Shown here in pieces: positions 35,304 through 48,025 of a DNA stretch of 64,000 nucleotides. A program made the translations under genes and the position numbers. The notes below the pieces were generated by a model. That model ran no database searches. It was not told the DNA's origin and saw nothing but the letters and a program-made list of their open reading frames with translations. Position 1 is the first letter of the stretch, and each line of letters opens with the position of its first letter. Source of the DNA: Burhinus oedicnemus. Lineage: Eukaryota; Chordata; Aves; Charadriiformes; Burhinidae. The stretch covers positions 250,077 through 314,076 of the forward strand of contig VFFE01006705.1 in NCBI GenBank assembly GCA_008921705.1, read 5' to 3'.

Positions 35304-38288
35304 GTGAGTATAGGCCAGATACTAGTTTCTTTGCAGTGGTCCTGGAGATTTTTAGTATTTGGCCTTGCAATATAGGTCACCCATGGAGGAATTGTTATCT
35401 AAGGCCTAGAAGCAATGTTGAATGTCATGTAAGATTTTGATGGATGAGTGTTTACAAATGACTGGAACTTTGTCTTTTAAGGTAATAAAAAATTTCTGAA
35501 CTAAGCAATTAAATGGGCAGCTCCAATTTGTGGAAGTGTTCAAACATTTAGAGCATCTGAGTGAGGAAATGTGTCTTTTTCTCAAAATGTCTTTTCTTCT
35601 CTGGCTGCCCGCTTGTTACTTAACATATAAACTTGTTACATGATAAATCACTTTTCTTGATCATATCAGAAAAAGGAATGCAAAGTACAGACAAATTTCA
35701 CTGTGGAGGCCATTACATGGTAATCTATGCTTTGGTAATGCAACTTGCCTTTGAACAAATTTTTTTATTGTGTGAGCGTGGAAAATTGTAACTCTTCAGA
35801 ACTGAACTTTCTTTTATGGTTGAACCTAAATGGATGACTATTTTCTGGATATTACCTGCCTACAGCTGTCCTCTTCATGAATGAGGTGGTGTTGAAATAT
35901 TTTAAAAATTTACTTTGTAGCTAAAATTTTGCTGTATTAAGGGTTTTATTTTTTGTTGAAACTATTCCTGCTGATGTAAGCTGTTTGTAGAATTTTTATT
36001 TCACTCTTTTTAAGGAAAATACAACAAACAAAAGCAATCACCTGCTGATACAACATAGCAATGCTATAGCCAAAGCCAATAACATTTGGATGTGAAGTTT
36101 CCAGTAGGAAATACTGATAATACATGACCATTACTGAACTTGACTGATGATACTCACTGTAAAACTGTTTCCAGTTACAAGTTGCTTTTGCAACATGTAA
36201 TTGTTTGGAATGAAATGCTGTATACAAATTGCATGCTGTTGGGGCGTTCTCCCTTCTTCCCGCCCCAATTAAATAGTCTGGCCATTTATGAAACACAACT
36301 GGGGAAAAAAAAAAAGCATTGCTTCCTTAGTGTTAACATTATAGCAACCTTTTGTGGATGGCTGTAATGCTTCCTGTGCCTGCCACACAAACTTGGTGCT
36401 TTTCAGGATGCTAGACTTTTTTTTCAGATGGATCTCTTCTTTCATCTGTACAAAGCCACTTGAATATGACTAAAATAAGAGGCTCTGAAATGCTAATGTT
36501 CCATTGCAAATTCTGTGGATTTGTTAATACTTAAGATGGTCTTTAAGGACTACGCATGGTCACTTGCTTGTCCTAACTGGTCTTCATGTGTGACATAACC
36601 AAAGAGCTGCAGCATACATGTACTGTTTTGTGTGTAAGCTTTCCCCACCTGTAGAGGAGCAAAATGTAGGGAGTTTCCCAATCATGGCTATTTCAGGTTG
36701 AGGTGTAGCAGGTCACCAGTATTAAGAGCTGAGGTCATCTGTTCTCTGACTACTCTCTCAACTCCGTTCTAATTGGCACCCAGAAGGAACGGAGAAGAAA
36801 GCTACATTGTTCACTGGACTAAGGGGAGATATTTAATGTCTTAGATAAGTTGGAAGAAGAAATGGGGACAAAGAGCCTGCAAAGGCATAATTTATGGTTG
36901 AAGGTGGGGACAGGAAATGGACACTAGTTATGATTGAAAAAGAAAACAAGATTTTAGAGACAAAGGAGGGAAGATTGCTACCCACTTGGTTTGGTTTTGG
37001 TTTTGGTTTTTTTTTTTTAAATAAATATTTATGTAATTTTACCAGCATTGCATAGGAGTTCTCTGGCAGAAGTAGGCATAAACTCAGTTTTCTGTAACAT
37101 CATTATTTTGTCGTTAACTTGAAAGTTTTCTTTGCTACTATAGCTATGTGTGCCTCCTCACTCCACAAATGCAGAAAATGAAGCAGGAAGCCTACAGACA
37201 AGTCATCATTACACCACTGTCCAGATTCATGTTTAAGAATTTCAGACCTGAAAGCTGTCAGTGCAGAAAAATAATCTGTGATCATGTAGTTAAAACCAGG
37301 ATCATAGTACTATAGTTGAACACTGTGGCTGGAAATAAATTAAGGCTGCAGGGACTACCCAATATATGACATTTCCAGATAAAGTTCTTGACTTTGCAGT
37401 CGTAATCCTTAAAGGTAGCCTTTTTTGTGTAAGTAGCATGATTAAAGGGTCAAGAGGTAGGTTTTTGTGCTTGGACCAGTATTTTTCCTAAGTAGCCCTC
37501 AATTTTGGTACACATGTGAATATACTTTAAAAAGTTAAGTGTCTGAGTTGTTATTTATAACGGATTTTAATGTAGCTCTTAAACTGCCATATACTGCCAT
37601 GAAATGCTGCTGTACTTATTTTTCGGCATGATCAAGGTAGATTTCCTTTTAAAAGACTAATTACAATGCCTACTTTTTTTATATTCAGATGTTCTGCTAC
37701 ACGTGTTAATGTTCTTATCCCTGATTTCCACACTCAAAAACCAGACAATTGAAGAATTAGTTGATGAAAAAGGTGATGGTGATGGAAATCCTTTTTAAAG
37801 GAGATAAATGCTTGGGGAAGAAATATGCAGAATGAAAAGTTACAGCAGGAAGGAGAACAGTTGGACAATGGACAAGATGAGGATTTGGGCTCTTGTTGGC
37901 TTGTCAGCCAGAGGTTAGAATTCTTAAGTTGCCTGACAGCTAGTGCTAGAGAGTAACAGCAAGAAAAGAAGCCAACAGGGAAAAGTCCTTAGTCTGAATT
38001 GATACGATGAAATGGTTGTAGCTTTCTGGTAGCGGCATCTCTATTTAAACAGCACTGCTAATTACTCTTTTTAGTGACATTGTTAAGAACAGAAATTCAA
38101 GTAGAGGGTTTTTTTCACATCAAACTACTTTTGGTGTTACNNNNNNNNNNNNNNNNNNNNTTTTTTTTTTTTTTTTTTTTAAACTCCTTTGGGGTTCTGA
38201 TGATCTCAGCTAATCCTGCAGTGTCAAGTCACCAGTTGCATGGTATTGTAGACTGCTTTTGAGCTTTTTTTTTTTTCTTTTTCTAAAG
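35304..38288. other. Intron between exons 5 and 6
   Basis: About 3 kb, AT-rich, with the second assembly gap (38141-38160) followed by 20 T about 110 bp upstream of exon 6. No repeat family or gene recognised. Confidence 0.82.
38141..38160. other. Assembly gap (20 N)
   Basis: Followed directly by 20 T (38161-38180). It is likely a collapsed or unread homopolymer; a reading frame crossing it is spurious. Confidence 0.98.
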
Positions 38289-38467
38289 GTTCTAAATCTA
38301 TGCAAGATGGCTGGGGAGAGAGTGATGGGCCAGTGACAGGAACGCGTCATTCCAGCTGGGAAGAGGAGGAGGAGGGAGGAGTCTGGAACACAGCAGGCTC
38401 TCAGGGAAGCAGTTCCTCCCACAACTCAACAAGCTGGGGGCAAGGAGGAAAGAAAACACAAATGAAG
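38289..38467 (+). CDS. TNRC6B: TNRC6B exon 6
   Basis: Acceptor TTTTTCTAAAG, donor AAG|GTAAAA. A|GT gives S, then [21 protein letters not shown], an acidic EEEEEGGVW stretch and [18 protein letters not shown]. 179 nt, ends in phase 0. It contains further W sites (DGWGE, TSWGQ). The acceptor is AAG preceded by a long T tract. Confidence 0.96.
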
Positions 38468-39707
38468 GTAAAATCCTTGAATGATTCATAACTACTGTGT
38501 TGTCTGAAATCAGTATGACTGATATGTTAGAACATTATAATAGTTCTTCTTTTAAAAAGAATTCAGCTAGAAAGGTGCTTGTTACACCAGTTAGAACAGT
38601 GTAAAAAATGCGAGGTTTCTGGATTTGTTTTAATGTATTACACCTGTTGTGACTAATAAAACTGCCAGCAGGTGTCAAATTCTTTTGCTATGTAACTGCA
38701 GAGCCATTACTAAATGAAACTGAGCAATAAGTATCCCAAGGCTATTGCTCTTCTCTTGTTGACACATCTTTCTGTGTTAGGCTGCTGCTGTTCTCCTTGC
38801 ACAGCCTGCTGAAGTTTGGATTCCACAGTCCCTTTGGCACATGCACTTCTTATTTCTGCTGACTGGTGGATTTAGGTCTGACTTGTGTTTGTTGTTACTG
38901 ACCTTTGGCCTCAAACAGGAGCAGGAGCTTGGCTATAGTCCTGAGTAAATTGCTTTCTAAAGTTTTTTGTATTAAAGTTCTCTAGTACAGTAACACTTGG
39001 TACTGTATTAATGTTAGAAAGAACTATGCTTTGTTTACTTCTAATGATATAGGTAGGGCAAATGCAAAAGGCAAGTGCAAAGCAGCTTCCTAGGATGTGG
39101 AAATACTGTTGTGACATGGTATGGAGTTTTACAATTCCTATTTTGCAAAAATGATGTTCGTGAACTTTTTTTCTCACTTAAAGCTTTTTATTTTAACCAT
39201 CAAAGCAACCGTCCAAAAATTTTTCTTTTCTGTTGAACTGTGTTCAGTTTTGGTTTTGATCCCCTGTAAATAACAGTAAGGCCAAATTGAGAGCCAGGTC
39301 AGTACAGTGCCCATGTAAGAGAAACCGTAATAAAAGGAAGAAAGCCAAGAATGAAATCCACCTCTGTATGTGGTGGATTAAAGAAATGTATTAAACTGTA
39401 ACAGAGGAAAAAGTAAATAACATTCACAGTTTTCCAGATTACAGAATGAAACTGAAGGTGTGATAAACATTCTACACAGCAAGTGTTCATCCAGTTCAGT
39501 ATACCTAACAGTGAAAAATTTTACAAGACAGAAAAGAAGAAAAAAGTATTTGGTTTCCAACCACGCAAAAAATTAAAGTAATTTGTTCAGGAGATTAATT
39601 TTCTCTGATACCAGGTTTTTCATTTGACACTTGTGCATCTCAAGGATAAAACAATTTAAGAAATCAAGATGATGCTTAAAAAATTTTGTGGTGTTTTTTC
39701 TCTTCAG
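38468..39707. other. Intron between exons 6 and 7
   Basis: About 1.24 kb. No repeat family, gene or RNA recognised. Confidence 0.8.
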
Positions 39708-39782
39708 TGCGCATTAAAAGGAGGAAATAGTGATTCATGGATGAACCCTTTATCCAAACAGTTTTCAAACATGGGCTTGCTA
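39708..39782 (+). CDS. TNRC6B: TNRC6B exon 7: start of UBA-like segment
   Basis: Acceptor TCTCTTCAG, donor CTA|GTAAGT. 75 nt, 25 codons, phase 0 on both sides: [25 protein letters not shown]. The [10 protein letters not shown] core aligns with the LIKQLTDMGF start of the UBA domain of TNRC6C. In TNRC6B the domain looks degenerate, so ubiquitin binding is doubtful. Being symmetric in phase, it could be skipped without shifting frame. Confidence 0.95.
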
Positions 39783-41092
39783 GTAAGTAGATTTTTTTTT
39801 AAATATAAAATCCAACTTTGTAAAAAAGCAGTAAGCTTTAAATCAGCCAAAAGCTCAGCTGTTTCACAGTGTCTAACTACTTATTTATCTGCATTTGCTA
39901 TGCTGACATGTTGATTATAATACCTGTAACAGCTGGGTATTCAGCACTTCCTTGCTAGTCAGAATGGCTTCTCAGAAAAACCCAAAATCTACTTTGACTC
40001 TTCAAAGTTACTTTATGACAGCTGTTGTTCTGCAATTGCAATTTCCTTGCAAGGACTAGGATTTGGGTTTTGGTTTTTTTATTATTATTTTCATAACACG
40101 CTGTTTAGAGCACTCAAGGTAGAGGCCTCAGCTCCTGACTGTAGTGTCAGACACCTGTGATTAGTCCAAGGCTATTTATTCATTCTGAATCTCAGCCACC
40201 TATCAGAAAAGGAGATTTACAGCCCTGTGTCTGTCTTGGCTATTTATATTTTAAATGCTATGCAGCAGGGTCATCTTAGAACAAAAAGGGCTCATTATTA
40301 ATCAGTACTTAAAGATTGATTGGTAAAGTGAATAAATGGCACGTCATGTAAAGAAAAGACAGATCTGCAGGGAAGTACCTTAAAAATAGTTACGTATAAT
40401 TATTTTTTTTTTAAGAACTTCTGACACGCTAATTTGTAAAACATTTTACAGAATGTTGTGCCAACTGTCATCTTGTGAAGCACGAAGATCCTGTATTGCA
40501 GGCTAGTGAAAGATAATAATGCAGAGGTTCTGTGAGAAGGCCAGGGCTGCACAAACTATCACTGACATGACTAGGATTATTAGTTTGTAAGGTCTTTTGG
40601 CTCCTAAGCTCAAATTCAGTCTGCTAGACCGTAGATGCTTCTGAAAGCTATGGGAACACCCTGTCCCAGACTGCCAACTAAAGAATAACTTGGCAGCACA
40701 TTTCAAGATTTGATGACTTGACAGGTCATGAGGATGAGCTATCATTTTGGCCACCATTTCCAGTGTTTCATCTCTCGACCACTGGAACATGAGGACAGGT
40801 TCATTTCATAGAGCAACTGCCTATCCATCTTTGTCTGTTGAGTGTGTTCATATGTCTAGTTTCGTATGGGTAAACTTGCCACGTACAGCATTAGGCAGTT
40901 GAGGTGAGGGGTGTCCGGGGTGATATCAGGAATCCTTGTGTTTGATTTTAGTTTAAAATAAAACTTTCATTGGCACAAGCATGTCCTTCCTTCATTCATT
41001 CCACCTTCAGCCATCAAGGGCTGCTTTCTGAAACATTCCTCAACATTTCATAGAAGTTGGAACTTATTTTTTTTTTATTTTTTTTTTTCCAG
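39783..41092. other. Intron between exons 7 and 8
   Basis: About 1.3 kb ending in a long pyrimidine tract. An antisense frame at 40503-40790 has no recognisable family. Nothing else seen. Confidence 0.8.
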
Positions 41093-41138
41093 AGTCAAAC
41101 TGAGGACATTCCAGGCAGTAAGATGGACTTGTCTGTAG
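41093..41138 (+). CDS. TNRC6B: TNRC6B exon 8: 46-nt small exon
   Basis: Acceptor TTTTTTTCCAG, donor GTAG|GTGCGT. Encodes SQTEDIPGSKMDLSV plus G, matching human SQTEDNPSSKMDLSV as remembered. It continues the UBA-like segment. Too short to appear as an ORF and placed by homology and phase. Confidence 0.93.
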
Positions 41139-44100
41139 GTGCGTATAATTTAATTTAAATGCGTTTGAAATATGAGATCATGTGTAGTATTTTTATGTGG
41201 ATGACACGCTGTGCTTTGAAAAGGTTTGATCCTTACTTTTAGCACTTGTTATAATAGAAGGATAGAGTTATAGCATCTTGGCTGTAGGCTTTGAATAGTT
41301 ACGCAGCTGATGCTGGTATGCAAGATTGGGATGTACACCTGCACAGAACGGAGCTGTAACTTACGGAAGGGACATCCTATCAGACTGTTTGATCCACGTG
41401 GTTTGTAACTGTTAACATTGTTACTGTTTCAAGAAAGTGAAAATACCTTTTCATTTGGTGAAAGAGGACTGTTGTAGCCCTTGGCAGTAGGACATCCCAA
41501 TTAGCACAGCTCCCTGCAGGTGATGTGAGGGAAAAGACTATCTTCTGTCATTGATTTCTTCAATTGCTTTCCTCAGGCTATTACAAGTTACTGCTCAGTA
41601 GAACTAGATTTTTCACTCTTGATAGCCTCACCACAAATACTACACAGTTTAAGTGGGGTGGGCTGTGTGGAAAACAGTATCCTAAATGATAATCGGAATT
41701 GACCACTTGGATTAATCCCATTTAATCAGCTTTGAATTTGCCATGACTTTCTTCTTGGCAAACTAAGTAGTGAACTCGCAGAAATTTTTTTTTATCTTGA
41801 AATCAGATTCAGTTTTGCATTCTGTTCTTCTCCAGATTGTCTCTGAATATTCATTGTCATGGTATTGTGATAGAAATACCACAGGTTTCTGAAATCATCT
41901 GCCATTTGAGGTGGTTTCCCTACAAGATTCCTAAAGTATATATTAAAAAAAAGGGTGATCCAAACCTACAGTTCCAATTGTTTATTTTATTTGTTATCAA
42001 GCCTTTGAGGGCTTAGTAAGGCTAAAAGCTTGTACAGGATAGTCTTTGATACTTACAAAGGGGAAGAGGGTTTCATTCGTGTTCTAGGACAACTTCTGTT
42101 CAATTTTTGGTTCTTCAAATTCTACAGAAGCAGGAAGATCACCTCATATCCCTGGCTACAAAGACAGATCTTCTAGTCCACTTAAAGGACATTGCCGCTG
42201 TACAAACCCAACAATAATTTTGGAGAGAGATGTTCATCCTGTTTCTGTAACTGTTGGGAATGTCACAGAGGCCTCAGATTCCTCCCAGTTACAATGTCAA
42301 AAACCAGAGGTCTGTAATTCTTATTCCAAAGGATGATATGTCAAAGTAGTAGTAGTATTCTCAACTCTCATCTAGATTCTGAATCTCATGTGATTAGCAC
42401 TGACACCCATGGTATGGCTGTTATGCAGGAACCATTTTGCCTGTTTTATGTTTAAAAAAACCGTTCTGGTACTAAGCTGCTCATTTTCAGCTGCTTTGGC
42501 ATAGTAGCAGAAGTTTCTGCCTCATCTGAGACATGAATGTACACAGGCACAATGTGCTGCTGAAAGGACAGAAAGGACTTGGTAAGAAGAGAAGGACTGG
42601 CTGGAGGAGGTGACTGGCTTGGAATCAATGCTTATTCTGCTGGTGGTTCTAAATTTCCTGTGGGAGACTGTCAGTTGAATTAATTACTGATGATCTGTGG
42701 TGGTATCTCTGAAGAACCAGCTGCAAAAGTAGTTCTGTGTCAGGTCACAGTCTGTGGGATCTCTGGATCAACTAAAATTGGTGTTTACAAGTCCAGTACA
42801 GTTAGTTTCAAAATAAGTTCTGAAATTCTGTGATACAAGTTGACCATATCCAACATCAAGGATAGGATCTACTTCTGAGGTATTACCTGCCAAAGAAGTT
42901 GCAATGTTCAGGTCTGTGACTGTGTGCTAAGCATTACGTAATCTCACTTTCCAGCATCATGTACATCTACATTTGGTGCATTGGATCCTGTCTTTGTGGC
43001 AACTTCTGGTTTCTTTCATTGCCTGATTTGGGGTTTTTTTGCATCTAAACATCAAATAGTGACAGTAGGCGAGGACATAGTAGCAAGAGCTGTTTGTTCA
43101 ACTCTCAGATAAAGATCACCTTTGGTTTTATGTTTCTACAGATGTCAAGGCAGTTGACTAGTCTGATGTGTTCCCCCCACCCCAGAAAGTAATCCAGTAG
43201 TAGATACTGCTTTCCTCTAAAATGTCTTCCGTCCTAGTGATACAATGGCCATATGATTCAAATTGAACCTATACTGTGGGAGCTGCTAGTAGCAGTGGAA
43301 AACTAGATAGCCCAAGTTCAAACCCTGCAAATGCAAGCAGTGTAAATATTTGTTCTTGATTTGAATAGTAGGTTTTGGGGACTACAGGAGGCAGTTCTTG
43401 TAAAACTGGCCATTGTGCTATAATTGCAGTTTCTGTGCCATTCTGATTCTGCCATACCTCTTCTGTGCCTTGCTAGTATCATTGTCCAAATTATTCCTAT
43501 ATTATGCCTTGCAAGAAGTCTGCTCTGATGTTGACCACCTCTGCAGCAGTGGTGGCACCAGCTTCAGTACTTCCTCATCTGGCACTCCTGTAACATCGTG
43601 TCTGATGCTGTAGTCAGGATTTTCCCAACCAGAAAAATTTTATTGGGAATATCTGTTGATCTTTGTTGGTACCAAAGGTAGAGTTGTGGTAGTCAAGACT
43701 TACTTGCATCTATTATCAGTTCCAGATTTGGTATTCTAATGCAATGCAGATAACTGCAGTGTCTCTCAGCTTAACATCCATTATATTCTTAAAATGTGTA
43801 TCACGTTTCATAGAGAATTAAGTAGTTAATTTTTCCCCAAATTGCTTTCTTCCTCTGAATAGTTAAGGATCCCAATAAGATGTTAAAGCATGCATTTATA
43901 AAGCATGATGCAGTTTTGGGGAAGGAAACAGAATTTTTGGGTCTCTCCATTTTGGCCTCGTACAGCCTCTCTAGAATTCAGGCTCTGATCGTATTTTGCT
44001 TCTCTAAAGATCTTCCAGACAAGGATAGGTTGTGTTTTTCAATGTTCAGTTCTCATCTGCTTTCAGATGCTGCTGTTAATGAACAGATCTAAACATATAC

Positions 44101-47100
44101 AAATGAAGAGGATGGTAGCCTGGATTATGATCTTTATAGCTCTTGGTACTTCATCTCCAAATTGAGCTTTTGGATCCTTTAGAATTTTCTGCTGTCAAGG
44201 ACCTTAAGACCATCAGACCTTCTGAGGGAAGATGGCTGATGCTCAGAATATCCTGTGAAATGGTGCAGAAAGGTTACATACTTAATCTTGATATGTTGCA
44301 CTCCTTGACGTTTAGTATGCCCATTAATGGTGGGATCCTTAGTCCTAGGTAGAGGCATTTATTATAGTTTGTATTCCATTTCAAAGGCTAAGAATGTAAC
44401 AGATCTTCCTGAGGCTTTTCTGTTACTTCTCTGCTTAGCAGTTTTACTCTTGTTGCTTGTGGAAAACTATAAGCTGTTCTGTTCAGCCTGTGTCTACTTC
44501 TAAACTTTAAAAGTTGGACTTACTTATGAGGTAGGCTTGTTCTTCAATTGGTTTTCAGTCAGGATTACAACATGCCAGGTTTTCCTAACCAGATAACTCC
44601 CAGGATGATTCCTAACTAGATACTCCCAGCGTATTTTCCCAGTTTATGGATAAATGCACACTGATTTCACATTTAAATCTGTGCTTGAAGACCACACTTT
44701 GGCTTCGGTATGCATGGAGCACCTTGGCTCTGATCATCATGCATCGTAAAATAGGTCCAGTTGTCAGTCAGTAATTCTTACTTATGTTGGTCTCATTCTC
44801 CTTGTTTGAAAAATGTTGCTTTTATTGTAAGGTGCTGGAGTGACACTTTTAGTTACTGACGAGGACAGAAAGGAGGTGGCTTAATAGCATGCCTGAGGCA
44901 GATCTACTTCCTCTTTTTTTTTTTCCTATCAAATTCCTTCAATGGATAGCTTGTTTTACTTTGAAAATAGGATACAACTTTTTTTCCATTGAAATCTCTC
45001 CTAGTATGTAAGTCCTCAGGCAGGAATTTTGCTACAGTAAGTAGTTATCAAAGCCACTTAATATTTTATCTTTTCCTTCTCTCTGTTTGACAACCATCTT
45101 TGTCTTTTTTTTTTTAAATGTATTAGTTGCAACCTCTGCAGATCACTGAATTCTCAAATCACCTGTACCAACTGGAGAATTAATTTCCAATTTCTATTGA
45201 TTCAAATCCAATTCATGCAGCTGTCTATTGTAAATACTTTACAAAGCCATAACCTGATTTAGCATTCAGATGCAACACCTCGATATCTAAGTGCATGTGC
45301 TTGCTCACTAGGCTTGGATGATGTAAATTTATGGCAAAGGTATAAAACCAGTATCTTTAAAATGTTTTTGGTCTAGCAGAAAACATTTCACATCAGTTTT
45401 TTCCATTTGCTTTACCCCACTGGATGTATGTATTTTCACCACATGGAGTCTCTTGCTTACAAATGTTTTAGCTAACTTTGCTCAACAGCAGTTTCTGTCT
45501 CCTGTCTCCCAATACAGGATCACATTATGTGATTTTTGTTTGTATAGAATTCTTTTTTTTTTTTCTTCTAAGCTGCATGCATGTGGTGGGGAGATCTACT
45601 TAATAGGGTTTTTTCCTCACTAGGGTGTAAATGTCATCTTCCAAGCTCTTGTTTCATTTTGCATTTTTCACAGTGTTTCTCACAGCTGTTAATAGTGGGA
45701 AAAATCCAAGAACTGAGAGAGTGTTGTCTTTTATGAAGATGGTTGGACTTTTAACCTGTTCTACATTTCTGCATGTAGAGGATTTGGGGCTTCATATTTA
45801 TTCATGCAGAAGTGTTCTTACCTACTGCAGAGCGTAAAATTCAAACTTCAGATTTTAATGGTCATCTTGTACTATGTAAGGTAACGCTAGTCTTCAGCCA
45901 CCCTCATTATAGCTTTTGTTGGCAAGTGCAAAAGACAGACTCGCATGACAGGTTTCGAGGTTGCGTTAGAATTTTCTATGAATAGGATAAATGAATGCTA
46001 TCATCTCTCTTAGCAAGACCTTGTTTATATTGAAGTTTAAGTAGCTGCCTCAGCTCTAAGTGGCATGCATATCTGTGCTTGAAGCCTTTAAAGGTGCTGT
46101 TTAATGCTCTGCATCTTATTTAACAAGCCATTTTACAAGGCATCATTCAGTAATGTTAGAGGAGTTGATTGGATCATCAGGATAACTGAAGAGACAGAAG
46201 GGTGTTTCTGTGGCTTAGTCATCTTGTGTTGGCATTGACCCAGTTTCATTTCAGATAGCAATGCAATTCTGTCTTGCTTTCAGTTTCTTTTCAAGCAACT
46301 AACAGACAGGGCTTCCTGTCTAGAATTAAAGCAGACAAGCCTTTTGGTAGTGCATTGCTGGCATTATGTGTGGTGGTTAGATATAGGTATTGACAGGATT
46401 GAGTTGTACATGACATCTTATGTGACTGCTTTTGCAAAGCCAGTTCTAGCTTTTTAGGATATGTTAGAAAGGGATGAGCTCATCCCGGTCAGTATAACTC
46501 TAGTTACAAGCCAAGATATGTAAGTGATTTGTCAAGTGTTTTTGTGATAAATGATGTTGAAGACATCTGAAAGGATGAAGCTGGATCAACTTTGAAAGCT
46601 GTGCCAGCAAGAAAAACCCATGTAATTAGTGGTTGATTTCATAGGTTCTTGGCAATAACATACCTACGAATATTAATAGTTTGTCATTGGACATTAAGAA
46701 GACATGCTGGCTTTGAGAAGTTTTTTGAGGAACAGATAGGAGTTTTGAAGGTGTCAGAGTGATTAGCTGTCTGCTGTGTTTGATAAAGACAGTGTTTTGT
46801 CAGTGGTAGGGTAAGATACCTATCATGAACTTCCTTTGGAGGAGTCATGAATTTTGGTTAACTGTGGTGGCAGGTTTTGCTGGCTGTTCTTGGAACGGCC
46901 ATCTGTGCTACTAAACAAAATTATTTAAAACTAAAAATACCGGTAAAGCTCATTTCTATCATGTTGTCCATATTTTAAAACAAAGATGTTTTCAATCTAC
47001 TTCAGCGTAACAATATGCATCTGATAGCTTACAGGTGCCAAATATGAAAAAAAATTTGTTCCTTGGCAGCAAGTTCAGTGTGTAAAGTAGAAAACTTCCT

Positions 47101-47876
47101 TCCGTCAACACTTGGCTGATGATAAGCTTGTAGAGAAAGTTGATGTCTTGTTCACTGTGTATGTTACAGTTTGATCATCTGTTACTAACATCTCTTCCTT
47201 GTGTTCCACCAGATTACTCACTAAACAATGGCAGGATACTGTAGGGGATGTTTGAAAAGTGTCTCTATTACTGGTTGTGTAATCATTGCATACAGACTGA
47301 GGGAGATTGGTTGCCTGTCTGGAAGTTATGCTATACCAGATGAACTGTGGTGTTCAAGAATTAAGTTCACATGGCTGTAGGAGAGTTGTGATCAAATTAC
47401 GTGCGTGGTTTTGCAGTTTGAGAAATTATTTCTCAATGCCAAACTCAGTAAAGGCTAAGTAGAATATATGGAGAACTTAAATAGTGGTGTCTCTATAGAT
47501 ACTGAATACCAATAAGTAACAGCGCGAGTTTTGGAAGACATTGAGAATTATGTATAAATGAATATCATTAGTTGAACTAGGCTGCTGTAGAAATGCGTAT
47601 ATTTATATCTGTACATAAATTGTGAGAAGTACTTTACATTAAACTCTTTAAACTGGCTTGTTCATTTTCAAAAATGAAACTTCCTACTTCAATTTTTCAA
47701 CACTTCTAAGAGCAACTGTAGCTATGCTAGATTGTAAGACAGATCTAATTTATACCCTGATCTTAAAGATACTTTCTTTGGCTGCGAACCTGCTGTTGTG
47801 AAATGTGGTAGAGATTATTGGCACTAATTTCATTGTCTTTCCTCTTTTTTTTTTCTTTTTTTTTCTTTTTACGCAG
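41139..47876. other. Intron between exons 8 and 9
   Basis: About 6.7 kb. It contains an unexplained open block at 42128-42336. Open frames over 60 codons in the intron occur only on the plus strand (43413-43613, 43880-44092, 44143-44352, 45631-45837). No CR1 or LTR was recognised, which is unusual given the repeat load elsewhere. It ends in a long T/C tract before exon 9. Confidence 0.75.
42128..42336 (+). other. Unexplained open block in intron (possible retrocopy remnant or cryptic exon)
   Basis: From an acceptor-like CTTCAAATTCTACAG the sequence is open for about 69 codons to a TGA at 42334-42336. It reads EAGRSPHIPGYKDRSSSPL, then RCTNPTIILERDVHPVSVTV and NVTEASDSSQLQCQKPEVCN. Composition is protein-like (Ser, Pro and charged residues spread evenly). 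A donor-like GAG|GTCTGT at 42310 would close a 182-nt exon, but that would leave phase 0 while exon 9 needs phase 1, so it is unlikely to be a TNRC6B coding exon. I could not assign a family. Confidence 0.3.
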
Positions 47877-48025
47877 GTGGTCTCCCAGATAAGAAGTTTG
47901 AGGTAGACAAACGAGCCATGAATCTCGGGGATTTTAATGACATGATGAGAAAGGATCGATCTGGGTTCCGTCCACCTAATTCCAAAGACATGGGAACCAC
48001 AGATAGTGGGCCTTATTTTGAGAAG
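47877..48025 (+). CDS. TNRC6B: TNRC6B exon 9
   Basis: Acceptor TTTTTACGCAG after a 40-nt pyrimidine tract, donor AAG|GTGAGA. G|GT gives G, then [39 protein letters not shown] and DSGPYFEK. 149 nt, ends in phase 0. It completes the UBA-like segment and starts the linker to the Q-rich region. Either cassette exon 10 or exon 11 can follow in frame. Confidence 0.97.

Noticed and set aside
38074..38262. Plus-strand frame with X and poly-Phe
   Set aside because: It crosses the second N gap and the 20-T run.
42128..42309. 182-nt block as a regular TNRC6B coding exon
   Set aside because: It enters correctly from exon 8 (phase 1) but exits in phase 0, while exon 9 needs phase 1. Exon 8 joined directly to exon 9 gives the expected family sequence.
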